From Burkholderiaceae bacterium (GTDB lineage: Bacteria; Pseudomonadota; Gammaproteobacteria; Burkholderiales; Burkholderiaceae_C): a DNA stretch of 5,267 nucleotides. A program made the position numbers and the translations under genes. The notes beneath the pieces were generated by a model that saw only the letters and a program-made list of their open reading frames with translations, was not told where the DNA came from and did not search any database. The stretch is taken from assembly GCA_025458585.1 (NCBI GenBank), contig JALOSD010000128.1, positions 1-5,267 of the forward strand, in the 5' to 3' direction. Shown piece by piece: positions 1 through 5,267 of this stretch (position 1 is its first letter; each line of letters opens with the position of its first letter).

Positions 1-623
1 CGGGCGGCCGCGTCGCCCATCTCGCGGTCGGGCATCAGGCCGAGATGGCGCTCGGGCAGCGCGAGCCGGCGGTCGTGGCCGACCGCGCCGAGCACGGGCA
101 CGTCGGTGTAGTGCTCGATGACGGCGCGCAGCTTGCCTTCGTGGCGCGTGCCGCCGACCTGGTTCAGGATCACGCCGGCGATGCGCACGTCACGGTCGAA
201 GGCCTGATAGCCGAGCAGCAGCGGCGCCACGCCGCGCGTCATGCCGCGCGCGTCGATCACGAGCACGACCGGCAGGCCGAGGCGCTTGGCGAGCGCCGCG
301 TTGCTGTTGCTGCCGTCGAGCGCGAGGCCGTCGTACAGGCCCTTGTTGCCCTCGACGAACGCGGCGTCGGCGCCGGCCGCGTGGCGTGCGAACAGCGCGT
401 CGATCTCGTCGCCGCGCATCAGGTGCAGGTCGAGGTTGAAGCAGGGCCGCGCGCTCGCGCGCGCCAGCCACATCGGGTCGATGTAGTCGGGGCCCTTCTT
501 GAACGTCTGCACCGCGAGGCCGCGCGCGGCGAGCGCGGAGGCGAGGCCGAGGCTCACCGTCGTCTTGCCCGACGACTTGTGCGCCGCCGAGACCATCCAG
601 CGCGACGGCGAGACGGCGTTCAC
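1..623 (-). CDS. dsrN: DsrN, CbiA/CobB-type siroheme (cobyrinate a,c-diamide) amidase, N-terminal part (partial)
   Basis: 207 codons are visible; the gene continues past the left edge, so the C-terminal glutamine amidotransferase domain is missing from the window. The visible part is the ATP-binding domain of the CobB/CbiA family: P-loop HKSSGKTT at 15-22, the family motif KKGPDYIDPMW at 42-52, FNLDL at 62-66, EGNKGLYDG at 91-99, GSNSNAALAKRLGLP at 104-118, and VIDARGM at 122-128. The family amidates tetrapyrrole side-chain carboxylates using glutamine and ATP. In dsr operons DsrN is understood to make siroamide for DsrAB. Residues Asn93-Lys94 replace the Val-Met common in cobalamin enzymes (EGVMGLFDG). 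The start is uncertain. GTG at 623 overlaps the dsrP stop as GTGA, but the nearby AGGAG runs into the GTG and is too close to serve it. ATG at 596 (codon 10) would also leave the P-loop intact, but has no good ribosome site. Position right after dsrP supports DsrN over a cobalamin-pathway CobB. Confidence 0.92.
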   Translation of the reverse strand, partial: MNAVSPSRWMVSAAHKSSGKTTVSLGLASALAARGLAVQTFKKGPDYIDPMWLARASARPCFNLDLHLMRGDEIDALFARHAAGADAAFVEGNKGLYDGLALDGSNSNAALAKRLGLPVVLVIDARGMTRGVAPLLLGYQAFDRDVRIAGVILNQVGGTRHEGKLRAVIEHYTDVPVLGAVGHDRRLALPERHLGLMPDREMGDAAA

Positions 624-1801
624 TCCTGCACCGCCTTGCCGGGCGCGAAGTCGTCCTGGGGCAGGAAGTCGAGCACGCGCACGCCGATCGTCGTCAGCAC
701 GAACGCAGCGCCGACGCCACCGAGGCCGAGCAGCCACTCGGGCCAGCGTGGCACGTAGTGCGCGACCGCGCCGTCAGCGAACGTGCTCGACACCTGGTAG
801 CCGGGGAAGATCTCGAGCGGATACGCCTGGCCGCCGACGATGAACACGTACAGCAGCGAGAACGCGCCGAGCACGACGAAGGCCGCCGCCGTCAGCGTGC
901 CGCGCGCGTCGCCCCAGCGGGGATGGAACAGCAGCACCATCGGCAGCACGCTGCCGAGCAGCACGTAGCCGACCCAGAACAGCGCCGGGAACACGCCGCC
1001 GTCGCGAAGAACGAAGGCGGCGAAGTCGGCCTGGCGCGCGTAGTAGACGTTGGTCAGGTGGTAGACCGCCACCAGATACAGCGCCGCGGCGACGAACACG
1101 CCGAGCAGCCGCGCCATGCGCCGCTGCACGTCGGCGGGCAGCGCGAGGCCGTTCCAGCGGTACATCGCCGCCTGCACGGCGAGGAACACGGCGAGCCCCC
1201 AACCGAACGACAGCACGATGAACAGCGGCGCGAGCAGCGCCGACTGGTACGCCTGCCGCGCGACGAGGAAGCCGAAGATCAGCCCGGTGCCGGTGGTCAG
1301 CACGAAACGCCACACCAGCGCCGCTATGCCCGCCGCGGTCGAGAAGCGGTTCATGCGCCGCTCGAACATCGTCCACAGGTAGATCGCGACGATCGTGAAC
1401 ATGCCCGAGTACAGCAGCACGTTCCACGCGAACACCGACGTCGGGTTGTAATGCGTCGCGGCGACGATCACGCGGTCGGGCCGGCCGAGGTCGAGCATCA
1501 GCACCATCAGGCCACCGGCGAGCATCGCCAGGCTGAGCAGCCCCGACAGCGGCGCGCGCTTCTTGTAGACGGGCTGGCCGAACACCGAGCCGATCGACGC
1601 GACGTTGAGCACGCCCGAAGCGCTCACGATCAGGAAGATCGCGAACACGTGCGGCAGGCCCCAGACGATCTGGTTGTCCATGCCGGTGATCGCGTGGCCG
1701 TGCACCTCCATCGTGTGCGCGGCGCCGAGCCCGATCAGCGTGACGAGCACGCCGAGGCCCAGCAGCAGGTAGAACGCGCGGGAGTCGGAACGCACCAGCA
1801 T
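620..1801 (-). CDS. dsrP: DsrP, NrfD-family integral membrane subunit
   Basis: 393 residues, strongly hydrophobic, with about ten predicted membrane helices by eye (roughly 10-28, 50-72, 84-103, 122-143, 157-180, 187-213, 229-250, 268-292, 302-322, 354-378). The family hallmark KKRAPLSGLL, then LDLGRPDR, lies at 80-110 and marks the NrfD/PsrC group, whose members exchange electrons with quinones next to a four-cluster ferredoxin subunit. Here that partner is DsrO, encoded immediately upstream, with DsrJ before it. In DsrMKJOP, DsrP is the second membrane subunit beside DsrM and is thought to interact with quinone or quinol; the direction of electron flow in sulfur oxidisers is not settled. 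The N-terminus (MLVRSDSRAFY) leads straight into the first helix, supporting the ATG at 1801 with its AGGGG site. The last about 15 residues are charged and probably cytoplasmic or disordered. The TGA stop overlaps the proposed dsrN start by 4 nt. Confidence 0.95.
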   Translation of the reverse strand: MLVRSDSRAFYLLLGLGVLVTLIGLGAAHTMEVHGHAITGMDNQIVWGLPHVFAIFLIVSASGVLNVASIGSVFGQPVYKKRAPLSGLLSLAMLAGGLMVLMLDLGRPDRVIVAATHYNPTSVFAWNVLLYSGMFTIVAIYLWTMFERRMNRFSTAAGIAALVWRFVLTTGTGLIFGFLVARQAYQSALLAPLFIVLSFGWGLAVFLAVQAAMYRWNGLALPADVQRRMARLLGVFVAAALYLVAVYHLTNVYYARQADFAAFVLRDGGVFPALFWVGYVLLGSVLPMVLLFHPRWGDARGTLTAAAFVVLGAFSLLYVFIVGGQAYPLEIFPGYQVSSTFADGAVAHYVPRWPEWLLGLGGVGAAFVLTTIGVRVLDFLPQDDFAPGKAVQE

Positions 1802-1802
1802 G

Positions 1803-2585
1803 TCAGAGCCCCTGGTAACGCACGCCGAGGTCGAGGCGCAGATCGGCGCGCAGCTGCGTCGTCGTCACCTCGCGCACGCGCTTCGAGATCTCGCTGTCGG
1901 GATTGTTGAGGTCGCCGAACAGGATCGCGCCGTGGCCGGCCTTGGTGCAGGCTTCGGCACACGCGGTCGTCGTCTGGCCGGCGTCGATGCGGTGCACGCA
2001 CAGCGTGCAGCTCTCGACGCAGCCCTTGCCGCGCGGCACGTCGGGCTTCTGGTTCGTCAGCGGCTCGTGCACGAACGAGCGCGCCTTGTAGGGGCACGCC
2101 ATCATGCAGTAGCGGCAGCCGATGCAGGTGTGGCGGTCGACGAGCACGATGCCGTCGGCGCGCTTGAACGAGGCACCCGTCGGGCAGACGTCGACGCACG
2201 GCGGCTCGGCGCAGTGCTGGCACATCACCGGCAGCGACTGCGTGCGCCCGGTGCGGATCTCCTTGATCTCGACCTTGCGGATCCACTGCGACGAGGTCGG
2301 CGTCGGCCGCGGGTCGAGCCCGTTCTCGGTGTTGCAGGCGTCGACGCAGTCGGTGCAGCCGCTGGCGCACTTCGTCGTGTCGATCAGCATCCCCCAGCGC
2401 ACCTTCGGGTTCGCGCCGGCGCTCGGCGTGCCGGGCGCGGCCGCGCGCGCGACCTCGATCAGCTGGATGCCCGGCGCGAGCATCACGCCGGCAAGCCCGG
2501 CGGCAGCGACACCGAAGAAACCGCGTCGCGACGGGTTCGTCGGCGGCGCCGCGGGCGCGGGGGTGGGGCGATCGACCTCGTTCAT
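1803..2585 (-). CDS. dsrO: DsrO, Tat-exported protein with four [4Fe-4S] sites
   Basis: 260 residues. A twin-arginine signal (SRRGFF at 19-24) is followed by a hydrophobic segment at 25-39 and Ala-rich possible cleavage sites near 46-50, so the mature protein should be periplasmic. Four cysteine groups suit four [4Fe-4S] clusters, as in the DmsB/PsrB/HybA-type electron-transfer family: Cys73, 77, 80, 84; Cys122, 125, 130, 134 (CQHCAEPPCVDVCPTGA); Cys154, 157, 160, 164 (CIGCRYCMMACPY); and Cys193, 196, 209, 213. The first group is CxxxCxxCxxxC, not the usual CxxCxxCxxxC, and Cys189 is an extra, seventeenth cysteine. In the Dsr complex DsrO passes electrons between the DsrJ cytochrome and the DsrP membrane subunit. 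The ATG at 2585 has no clear Shine-Dalgarno site; with 7 nt to the dsrJ stop, initiation is probably coupled to dsrJ. The Tat motif makes a much later start unlikely. dsrP begins 1 nt after its stop. Confidence 0.95.
   Translation of the reverse strand: MNEVDRPTPAPAAPPTNPSRRGFFGVAAAGLAGVMLAPGIQLIEVARAAAPGTPSAGANPKVRWGMLIDTTKCASGCTDCVDACNTENGLDPRPTPTSSQWIRKVEIKEIRTGRTQSLPVMCQHCAEPPCVDVCPTGASFKRADGIVLVDRHTCIGCRYCMMACPYKARSFVHEPLTNQKPDVPRGKGCVESCTLCVHRIDAGQTTTACAEACTKAGHGAILFGDLNNPDSEISKRVREVTTTQLRADLRLDLGVRYQGL
1809..1813 (-). promoter_or_regulatory. Shine-Dalgarno site of dsrP inside the end of dsrO
   Basis: The minus strand reads AGGGG within the final codons of dsrO, 7 nt before the dsrP ATG at 1801. 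The dsrO stop (TGA, 1805-1803) lies between the site and the start, leaving a single base before the ATG. This arrangement suits termination-reinitiation coupling between two subunits of one complex. Confidence 0.55.
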
Positions 2586-2592
2586 CGCGAAA

Positions 2593-3075
2593 TCACTGAG
2601 GGGCGGCCGGAGGCTCGGGCGTCGCCGCCGTGCCCATCTGCTTCAACTGTGCCGCCAGGCGCATCGCCGCCGCCGCGTTCGGGCCCGTGGGCACGACGGG
2701 ATGGAACGCGGTGGGCGCGGGCTTCGTCGCGTGGCACTCGAAGCAGTCGATGCGCACCGCGGTGTAGGTGTGGCAGCTGACGCAGAAGTTGGTGTCGGCG
2801 GCAGCGACGCTGCCGGTGCTCGGGCTCGCGTGGCACGCGATGCAAGCCTTCAGGCTCGCCTTTGCGCCGCGGATGCCGCCGTGCACCGTGTCGTCGCGCT
2901 GGTGCTCGAGCATCCTCGGGTGCTCGCGGCGCATCGTCGCCGGGTCGGCGACGCACTGCGTGCCAGCCTTCGCCGGTTCGATCACCGGCTTGGGCGTGCG
3001 GCCGCTGCTCTGCGCCAGCGCCGGCGCGATCGCCAGCACCAGCGCCGAGGCAGCGAGCATCCGCAGCAGGCGCAT
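2593..3075 (-). CDS. dsrJ: DsrJ, periplasmic triheme cytochrome c of the DsrMKJOP complex
   Basis: 160 residues. The N-terminus is a Sec signal peptide: basic MRLLR, a hydrophobic core at about 6-18, and an Ala-Leu-Ala site at 19-21 before Gln22. Three heme c attachment motifs follow: CIACH (78-82), CVSCH (98-102) and CFECH (111-115). This count matches DsrJ, for which one His/Met, one bis-His and one unusual His/Cys heme have been described. Cys41 (TQCVADPATMRR) is the only cysteine outside the heme motifs, so it is the obvious candidate for the Cys ligand. Met48, His52, Met55, His58 and His65 are possible distal ligands. The C-terminus from about 135 is Ala/Pro-rich and probably disordered. 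DsrJ is the periplasmic electron carrier of the membrane complex, beside DsrO and DsrP. The ATG at 3075 is chosen because the signal peptide begins there; the same frame stays open far upstream through dsrL, but that is a shadow. dsrO follows after 7 nt. Confidence 0.95.
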   Translation of the reverse strand: MRLLRMLAASALVLAIAPALAQSSGRTPKPVIEPAKAGTQCVADPATMRREHPRMLEHQRDDTVHGGIRGAKASLKACIACHASPSTGSVAAADTNFCVSCHTYTAVRIDCFECHATKPAPTAFHPVVPTGPNAAAAMRLAAQLKQMGTAATPEPPAAPQ

Positions 3076-3080
3076 GGCTG

Positions 3081-5036
3081 CTATTCCCCCAACCCCATCT
3101 GGATGTAGCCCGTGGGACACACGTCGTGGCAGATGTGGCAGCCGATGCACTTCGTGTAGTCGGTGTCGACGTAGCGGCCGGTGGTCGACTGCGTCTTCTT
3201 GACCTTGAACACCGCCGTCTGCGGGCAGTAGACGACGCAGTTGTCGCACTCGAAGCACAGCCCGCAGCTCATGCAGCGCTTGGCCTCGGCGATCGCCTCC
3301 TTCTCGGTGAGCGGCAGCAGGCGCTCCTCGAAGTTGTTCAGCGCTTCCTCGGCGGTCAGCGTGACGATCTTGCGCTTGTGACGCGCTGTGTACTGGAAGT
3401 GGCCGAGGAACAGGTCCTCGTGCGGGATCACGTAGCGGTCGGAACGGTTGTCGAAGTTGTGGATCGCGACGTTGCTGCTGTCGGTGCCGCGGATCGGCTC
3501 GTGCACCTCGGACAACAAGAGGCCCTTCTCGACCAGCTTGCGGTTGATGTCCCAGGTGTGGACGTCGATCTTCGGCCTCTTGTCCATCGGCTCGCCGGCG
3601 AGGAAGCGGTCGATGCCGTCGGCGGCGATCGCGCCGTGGCCGATCGCGGTCGTCAGCAGGTGCGGGCGCACGACGTCGCCGCCGACGAACATCCCGGCCT
3701 GGTCCTTGACCTGGTAGTTCTTGTCGGCGGTGATGCCGCCCTTGCCGTTGTTCAGGGTCTCGAGGCCGGTGAAGTCGACCGCCTGACCGATCGCCGAGAC
3801 GATCAGGTCGGCCGGGATGTCCTCGTCGGTGCCCTCGATCATCTTGATCTCGAGCCGACCACCCTTGACCGTGGCCTCGCAACGTGCAACGCGCAGCGCG
3901 ACCGCGCGACCGGAGTCGTCGCGCACGACGGCTACCGGCGCGAGCCCGCCGCGGATCGCGATGCCTTCGGCCAGCGCATGCTCGACCTCGTGCCGGCTCG
4001 CCTGCATCTTGTCGACGGCGAAGATCGACGTCAGCGTCACCTCGGCGCCCTGGCGCGCCGAGACGGAGGCGACGTCGTGCGCGACGTGGCCGGCAATCGC
4101 CAGCTCGGGGCGGTCGCTCTCGCGGATCTGCTCGATGTGGCCCAGCCGCCGCGCGACGGTGGCGACGTCGATCGACGTGTCGCCGCCGCCGACGACGACG
4201 ACGCGCTTGCCGACGTAGCGAAGCCGCCCGTCGTTGAACGCCTTCAGGAACGCGGTCGCGGTGACGCAGTTGGGCGCCTCGGAGCCTTCGACCGGCAGCG
4301 GGCGGCCGCTTTGCGCGCCCATGCCGAGGAATACGGCGTCGAACTCCTGCTTGATCTGCTCGAGCGTGACGTCGGTGCCGATGCGCGTGTTCGGCCGCGC
4401 CTCGACGCCGAGGTCGAGGATGCGCTGGATCTCGGCGTCGAGCACCTGGCGCGGCGTGCGGAAGCCGGGGATGCCGTAGCGCATCATGCCGCCGAGCTCG
4501 GCGCGCTCGTCGAAGATCGTCACCGCATGGCCCTTGCGCGCGAGCTGGTACGCCGCCGACAGGCCGGCCGGCCCGCCGCCGATCACGGCCACCTTCTTGC
4601 CGCTGAGCTTCTCGGGCTTCGGGAACTGCAGGTTGTTGGCGATCGCGTACTCGCCGAGGAAGTGCTCGACCGAGTTGATGCCGACGAAGTCCTCGACCTC
4701 GTTGCGGTTGCAGCCCGACTCGCAGGGCGCCGGGCACACGCGGCCCATCACGCTCGGAAGCGGGTTGGCCTCGGTCAGGCGGCGCCAGGCGTATTCCTGC
4801 CAGGGCACGCCGGCCGGCGGCTTCTCGATGCCGCGCACGATGTTGAGATACCCGCGGATGTCCTCGCCCGACGGGCACGAGCCCTGGCACGGCGGCGTGC
4901 TCTGGATGTAGGTCGGGCACTTGTGCGAGTGGTCGGCGTCGAAGATCTCTTCCTGCCACCGGCGTGGCTTGTGGTCGCCGTCCTGGTAGCGGCGGAAGGT
5001 CAGCGGCTTGACCTCGGTGGCGGCGTCGGCGGACAT
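3081..5036 (-). CDS. dsrL: DsrL, iron-sulfur flavoprotein NAD(P)H:acceptor oxidoreductase
   Basis: 651 residues, close to the roughly 650 of Allochromatium DsrL. DsrL is a cytoplasmic relative of the glutamate synthase small subunit (GltD) that couples DsrAB sulfite reductase to NAD(P)(H). Visible order: an N-terminal Fe-S region with Cys40, Cys50 and Cys54 (CPSGEDIRGYL) and a second group CPAPCESGC (Cys101, 105, 109); an FAD dinucleotide fold GGGPAGLSAAY from 153; a nicotinamide fold GGGDTSIDVATVARRLG from 283; a second FAD motif GMFVGGDV at 448-455; a linker of about 100 residues; and a C-terminal ferredoxin domain with CxxCxxCxxxCP at 594-604 and CIGCHICHDVCP at 630-641. Two more cysteines (588, 591) precede the first ferredoxin motif. 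The linker and ferredoxin domain separate it from plain GltD. The nicotinamide domain has SIF at 337-339 where GltD-like NADPH enzymes have YRR, and about 30 extra residues at 301-330. The ATG is preceded by GAGGAG. dsrJ follows after 5 nt. Assignment is firm; NADH preference is inferred. Confidence 0.96.
   Translation of the reverse strand: MSADAATEVKPLTFRRYQDGDHKPRRWQEEIFDADHSHKCPTYIQSTPPCQGSCPSGEDIRGYLNIVRGIEKPPAGVPWQEYAWRRLTEANPLPSVMGRVCPAPCESGCNRNEVEDFVGINSVEHFLGEYAIANNLQFPKPEKLSGKKVAVIGGGPAGLSAAYQLARKGHAVTIFDERAELGGMMRYGIPGFRTPRQVLDAEIQRILDLGVEARPNTRIGTDVTLEQIKQEFDAVFLGMGAQSGRPLPVEGSEAPNCVTATAFLKAFNDGRLRYVGKRVVVVGGGDTSIDVATVARRLGHIEQIRESDRPELAIAGHVAHDVASVSARQGAEVTLTSIFAVDKMQASRHEVEHALAEGIAIRGGLAPVAVVRDDSGRAVALRVARCEATVKGGRLEIKMIEGTDEDIPADLIVSAIGQAVDFTGLETLNNGKGGITADKNYQVKDQAGMFVGGDVVRPHLLTTAIGHGAIAADGIDRFLAGEPMDKRPKIDVHTWDINRKLVEKGLLLSEVHEPIRGTDSSNVAIHNFDNRSDRYVIPHEDLFLGHFQYTARHKRKIVTLTAEEALNNFEERLLPLTEKEAIAEAKRCMSCGLCFECDNCVVYCPQTAVFKVKKTQSTTGRYVDTDYTKCIGCHICHDVCPTGYIQMGLGE
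3085..3090 (-). promoter_or_regulatory. Probable Shine-Dalgarno site of dsrJ inside the end of dsrL
   Basis: The minus strand reads GGGGGA within the last codons of dsrL, 9 nt before the dsrJ ATG at 3075. Because the site overlaps the dsrL terminus and the intergenic gap is only 5 nt, ribosomes finishing dsrL would be well placed to start dsrJ. The match to the consensus is partial. Confidence 0.5.
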
Positions 5037-5043
5037 CTTGAGT

Positions 5044-5049
5044 CTCCTC
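5044..5049 (-). promoter_or_regulatory. Shine-Dalgarno site of dsrL
   Basis: On the minus strand this reads GAGGAG, followed by a 7-nt spacer and the ATG at 5036. It is the strongest ribosome binding site in the window, and it fixes the dsrL start. It sits in the 42-nt gap after the SQR-like gene (5037-5078), in which I see neither a convincing promoter nor a terminator hairpin. dsrL is therefore probably read from an upstream promoter but initiates translation on its own. Confidence 0.75.
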
Positions 5050-5078
5050 GTGGAATCGTGGGTCGGGGGCGGTGGCGG

Positions 5079-5267
5079 CTACTTGGCCAGGCGCACGATG
5101 CCGAGCGCCTTGAGCACGTACTTCTCGTAGATCGGCTCCGAGTTGCCCGTCTTCATCTTGCGCATGAAGTACTTCTCGAACGCGATCTTGGCCAGGTGCA
5201 CCCACTTGCCCTTCTTGAACCAGTTGACGTTGCGCGGCGGGATCTGCGGCAGCGCGACGAACGCGGC
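5079..5267 (-). CDS. Sulfide:quinone oxidoreductase-like FAD protein, C-terminal end only (partial)
   Basis: Only the last 62 residues and the TAG stop (5081-5079) are inside the window; the gene enters from the right edge, in frame with base 5267. The tail contains a Pro-rich PQIPPRNVNWF stretch, then an amphipathic, basic helical region (GKWVHLAKIAFEKYF, then RKMKTGNSEP, then YEKYVLKALGI). I recognise this from memory as the C-terminal end of the sulfide:quinone oxidoreductase (SQR) group of FAD-dependent oxidoreductases, where such amphipathic helices hold the protein on the membrane near the quinone pocket. SQR oxidises sulfide to sulfane sulfur or polysulfide and reduces quinone. The FAD-binding motif and the redox cysteines are outside the window, so catalytic competence and SQR subtype cannot be judged. 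It is co-directional with dsrL, 42 nt upstream, and probably co-transcribed. It does not resemble the C-terminus of DsrK, the gene expected here. A related non-SQR pyridine-nucleotide oxidoreductase is the main alternative. Confidence 0.72.
   Translation of the reverse strand, partial: AAFVALPQIPPRNVNWFKKGKWVHLAKIAFEKYFMRKMKTGNSEPIYEKYVLKALGIVRLAK

Noticed and set aside
45..758. A 237-residue plus-strand open frame over the left end.
   Set aside because: The minus strand encodes a clear CbiA/CobB ATP-binding domain here; the plus frame is its compositional shadow.
758..1909. A 383-residue plus-strand open frame opposite dsrP and the end of dsrO.
   Set aside because: Its translation is almost all Arg, His, Glu, Gln and Ala, as expected for the antisense of a high-GC gene. 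There is no ribosome site or domain, and dsrP on the other strand is clear.
1800..3108. Two long plus-strand open frames opposite dsrO and dsrJ.
   Set aside because: Low-complexity Arg/Ala translations with no recognisable motif, lying over genes with diagnostic heme and Fe-S motifs on the minus strand.
3081..5036. dsrL considered as a glutamate synthase small subunit (gltD).
   Set aside because: The C-terminal linker and two-cluster ferredoxin domain, the altered nicotinamide site and the position before dsrJOP fit DsrL, and no gltB is adjacent.
5060..5078. A G-rich tract on the plus strand in the SQR-dsrL gap, considered as a terminator or quadruplex.
   Set aside because: It has no inverted repeat and no T-run after it in the transcribed direction, and the G runs are too irregular to support a quadruplex call.
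2593..5205. The dsrJ reading frame stays open upstream through all of dsrL, giving an apparent 870-residue protein ending in DsrJ.
   Set aside because: The upstream part is Arg/Ala/Pro-rich with no domains and lies in a different frame over the well-supported dsrL. The DsrJ part begins with its own signal peptide at 3075. High GC content suppresses stops.
5079..5267. The right-edge fragment considered as the end of dsrK, the expected neighbour.
   Set aside because: No cysteine-rich or CCG-type motifs are present, and the basic amphipathic tail fits an SQR-type C-terminus instead.

Overview
The window is a tightly packed stretch of a dissimilatory sulfur (dsr) operon, all read right to left on the minus strand. 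The DNA is very GC-rich with strong third-position G/C. The gene set (dsrL, dsrJ, dsrO, dsrP, dsrN, with a sulfide:quinone reductase-like gene upstream) is typical of sulfur-oxidising Proteobacteria that use the reverse-acting sulfite reductase DsrAB. A beta- or gammaproteobacterial sulfur oxidiser is my inference. No phylogenetic marker is present in the window to prove it.

Layout in transcription order, high to low coordinates. (1) 5267-5079: the last 62 codons of an FAD-dependent sulfide:quinone oxidoreductase-like protein, its N-terminal part lying outside the window. (2) 5036-3081: dsrL, an iron-sulfur flavoprotein NAD(P)H oxidoreductase of the GltD type with a C-terminal ferredoxin domain. 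(3) 3075-2593: dsrJ, a periplasmic triheme cytochrome c. (4) 2585-1803: dsrO, a Tat-exported protein with four [4Fe-4S] sites. (5) 1801-620: dsrP, an NrfD-type quinone-site membrane protein. (6) 623-1: the first 207 codons of dsrN, a glutamine-dependent amidase of the CbiA/CobB family that runs off the left edge. Spacers between genes are 42, 5, 7, 1 and -4 nt, so translation is probably coupled from dsrL to dsrN. No stretch longer than 42 nt lacks a gene.

How the genes work together (established for Allochromatium vinosum and relatives, applied here by homology): DsrAB oxidises sulfane sulfur delivered by DsrC to sulfite. DsrL couples DsrAB to NAD(H). The DsrMKJOP membrane complex, of which J, O and P are encoded here, exchanges electrons between DsrC thiols in the cytoplasm and the quinone pool or periplasm. 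DsrN makes the amidated siroheme used by DsrAB. The SQR-like protein would oxidise sulfide to sulfane sulfur and pass electrons to quinone, so it would feed the same pathway.

The system is therefore known rather than undescribed. The main oddity is the SQR-like gene directly before dsrL, where dsrK stands in the textbook order dsrMKLJOPN. A second point is a nicotinamide-binding domain in DsrL that lacks the usual Tyr-Arg-Arg motif and carries an insertion of about 30 residues.
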